Assembly (NCBI GenBank): GCA_018292915.2
Contig: JACVVK020000214.1
Location: 536,001-600,000, forward strand
Length of the DNA stretch: 64,000 nucleotides
Reading direction: 5' to 3'
Origin: Batillaria attramentaria
Taxonomy: Eukaryota > Mollusca > Gastropoda > Batillariidae
Position numbers and translations under genes: made by a program. The notes beneath the pieces are model-generated. The model did not search any database. It worked only from the letters and a program-made list of their open reading frames with translations, and had not been told where the DNA came from. Each line of letters opens with the position of its first letter. The first letter of the stretch is position 1. Shown here piece after piece: positions 63,536 to 64,000 of the stretch.

Positions 63536-63629
63536 GGAGCCACTTCAAGCCACTATTACGCAAGGCGTGGGCCTTCACCGCTAGGCCCCAGACCGCTGCA
63601 GATTGCATAATAGTGGCTTGCAGTGGCTC
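63536..63629. repeat. Foldback element, 27-28 bp arms
   Basis: GGAGCCACTTCAAGCCACTA (63536 on) pairs with TAGTGGCTTGCAGTGGCTC (to 63629), with two mismatches and a loop of about 40 bases. MITE-like; no target duplication was resolved. Confidence 0.75.
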
Positions 63630-63747
63630 TTAGTGATCTAAAGGTTTCAGGTAACATTGCGATTTTTCAGTGTATGGGCTTTTACAAGATAATAATTCTT
63701 TATTCATAATTAATCAACGAATTTGGTTACTTGTTGTTCAAATTCAG

Positions 63748-64000
63748 TGCAACTGATTCAACCACGCACGAAAGGCGTCGCGACGTGGGTGAGTGGGGAA
63801 GTAACCGACCATGGAACTTTAACAGCGACAACCAGGTGGATGGGTTCTCTCCCTTGCTAGACCCCGGATTCAAACGACAAGCAAATCGCGGCAATGGAGG
63901 CAGGGGCGACGACGACGAAGAAGGGGGTTTCGACCCCGAATTTAACGACTGGAGGCCGCGTCCCCCTCATCACGGCCATGATCATGATCACGATCACGTT
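63748..64000 (+). CDS. His/Asp-rich exon of the second host gene, continues outside the window
   Basis: Acceptor AAATTCAG after a T-rich tract. Joined to the transmembrane exon in phase 2 it stays open to the window end (about 84 codons). It encodes a soluble region with ERRRDVGEWG, SPLLDPGFKRQ, RGDDDEEGGFDPEF and a terminal HHGHDHDHDH run that could bind metal ions. A short N-terminal coiled coil, one membrane helix and an acidic C-terminal region would fit a type II membrane protein, but the family is not recognised. Confidence 0.65.

Larger units (their letters stand above)
62279..63747 (+). other. Intron of the second host gene
   Basis: Holds the LINE tail at 62900-63350, a (TG)n array (about 63174-63232), (ATT)n tracts (about 63310-63355) and the foldback at 63536-63629. 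Confidence 0.65.

Overview
The window is animal nuclear DNA, most likely from a mollusc or another lophotrochozoan. That placement is an inference: it rests on phase-consistent GT-AG introns, dense dinucleotide and poly-G/poly-C tracts, and the mix of Ty3/gypsy, Rex1-like and L1-like LINEs, tRNA-headed SINEs, a piggyBac element and a capsid-encoding Polinton. No species can be named from the sequence alone.

Layout. 1-6.4 kb: minus-strand Ty3/gypsy element cut by the window edge, with an intact pol frame, no visible gag and the inner edge of its 5' LTR. 7.8-28.6 kb: a host gene on the plus strand, assembled here from splice sites. It has a signal-peptide exon, one Ig-like domain split over two exons, a Thr-rich stalk, a transmembrane exon, and two alternative last exons giving a 7-residue or a 68-residue cytoplasmic tail (shared Cys included). 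Its introns hold a full-length gypsy element (12520-17835, GTTAT target duplication), SINEs, a LINE tail and a minisatellite of 65 copies of 69 bp. 28.6-32.9 kb: SINE/LINE debris and short tandem arrays.

32876-38158: a piggyBac element flanked by TTAA. Besides a two-exon transposase on the minus strand it carries a convergent four-exon gene for a 113-residue protein that I do not recognise, and arrays of a near-palindromic 16-bp motif near both ends. 38.9-39.2 kb: a solo LTR of the same gypsy family as the 12.5-kb element. 41.7-42.9 kb: a 5'-truncated Rex1-like LINE.

43015-56287: a Polinton/Maverick (adintovirus-like) element with TIRs of about 490 bp and a 6-bp GTTAAC target duplication. 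It encodes a RING protein, packaging ATPase, small basic protein, a conserved structural-type protein, integrase, a small membrane protein, minor capsid (penton-like) protein, a pVI/pX-like basic protein, major capsid protein, adenain-like protease, a protein with a PC4-like ssDNA-binding fold, and a wrecked PolB with an N-terminal zinc-finger exon. A tRNA-Tyr-like gene lies just inside its left TIR. Integrase and the penton-like gene are frameshifted. PolB has two in-frame stops, a large deletion and an 84-bp perfect palindrome inserted at TTAA. The packaging and capsid side is mostly intact while the replication side is dead.

56.3-64 kb: the start of a second host gene (coiled-coil first exon, transmembrane exon, His/Asp-rich exon running off the window) whose introns contain an L1-like LINE ORF2, a SINE and another LINE tail. 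The strongest candidates for something undescribed are the hidden spliced gene in the piggyBac element, the tRNA/promoter cassette and PC4-like gene of the Polinton, and the TTAA-flanked palindrome.
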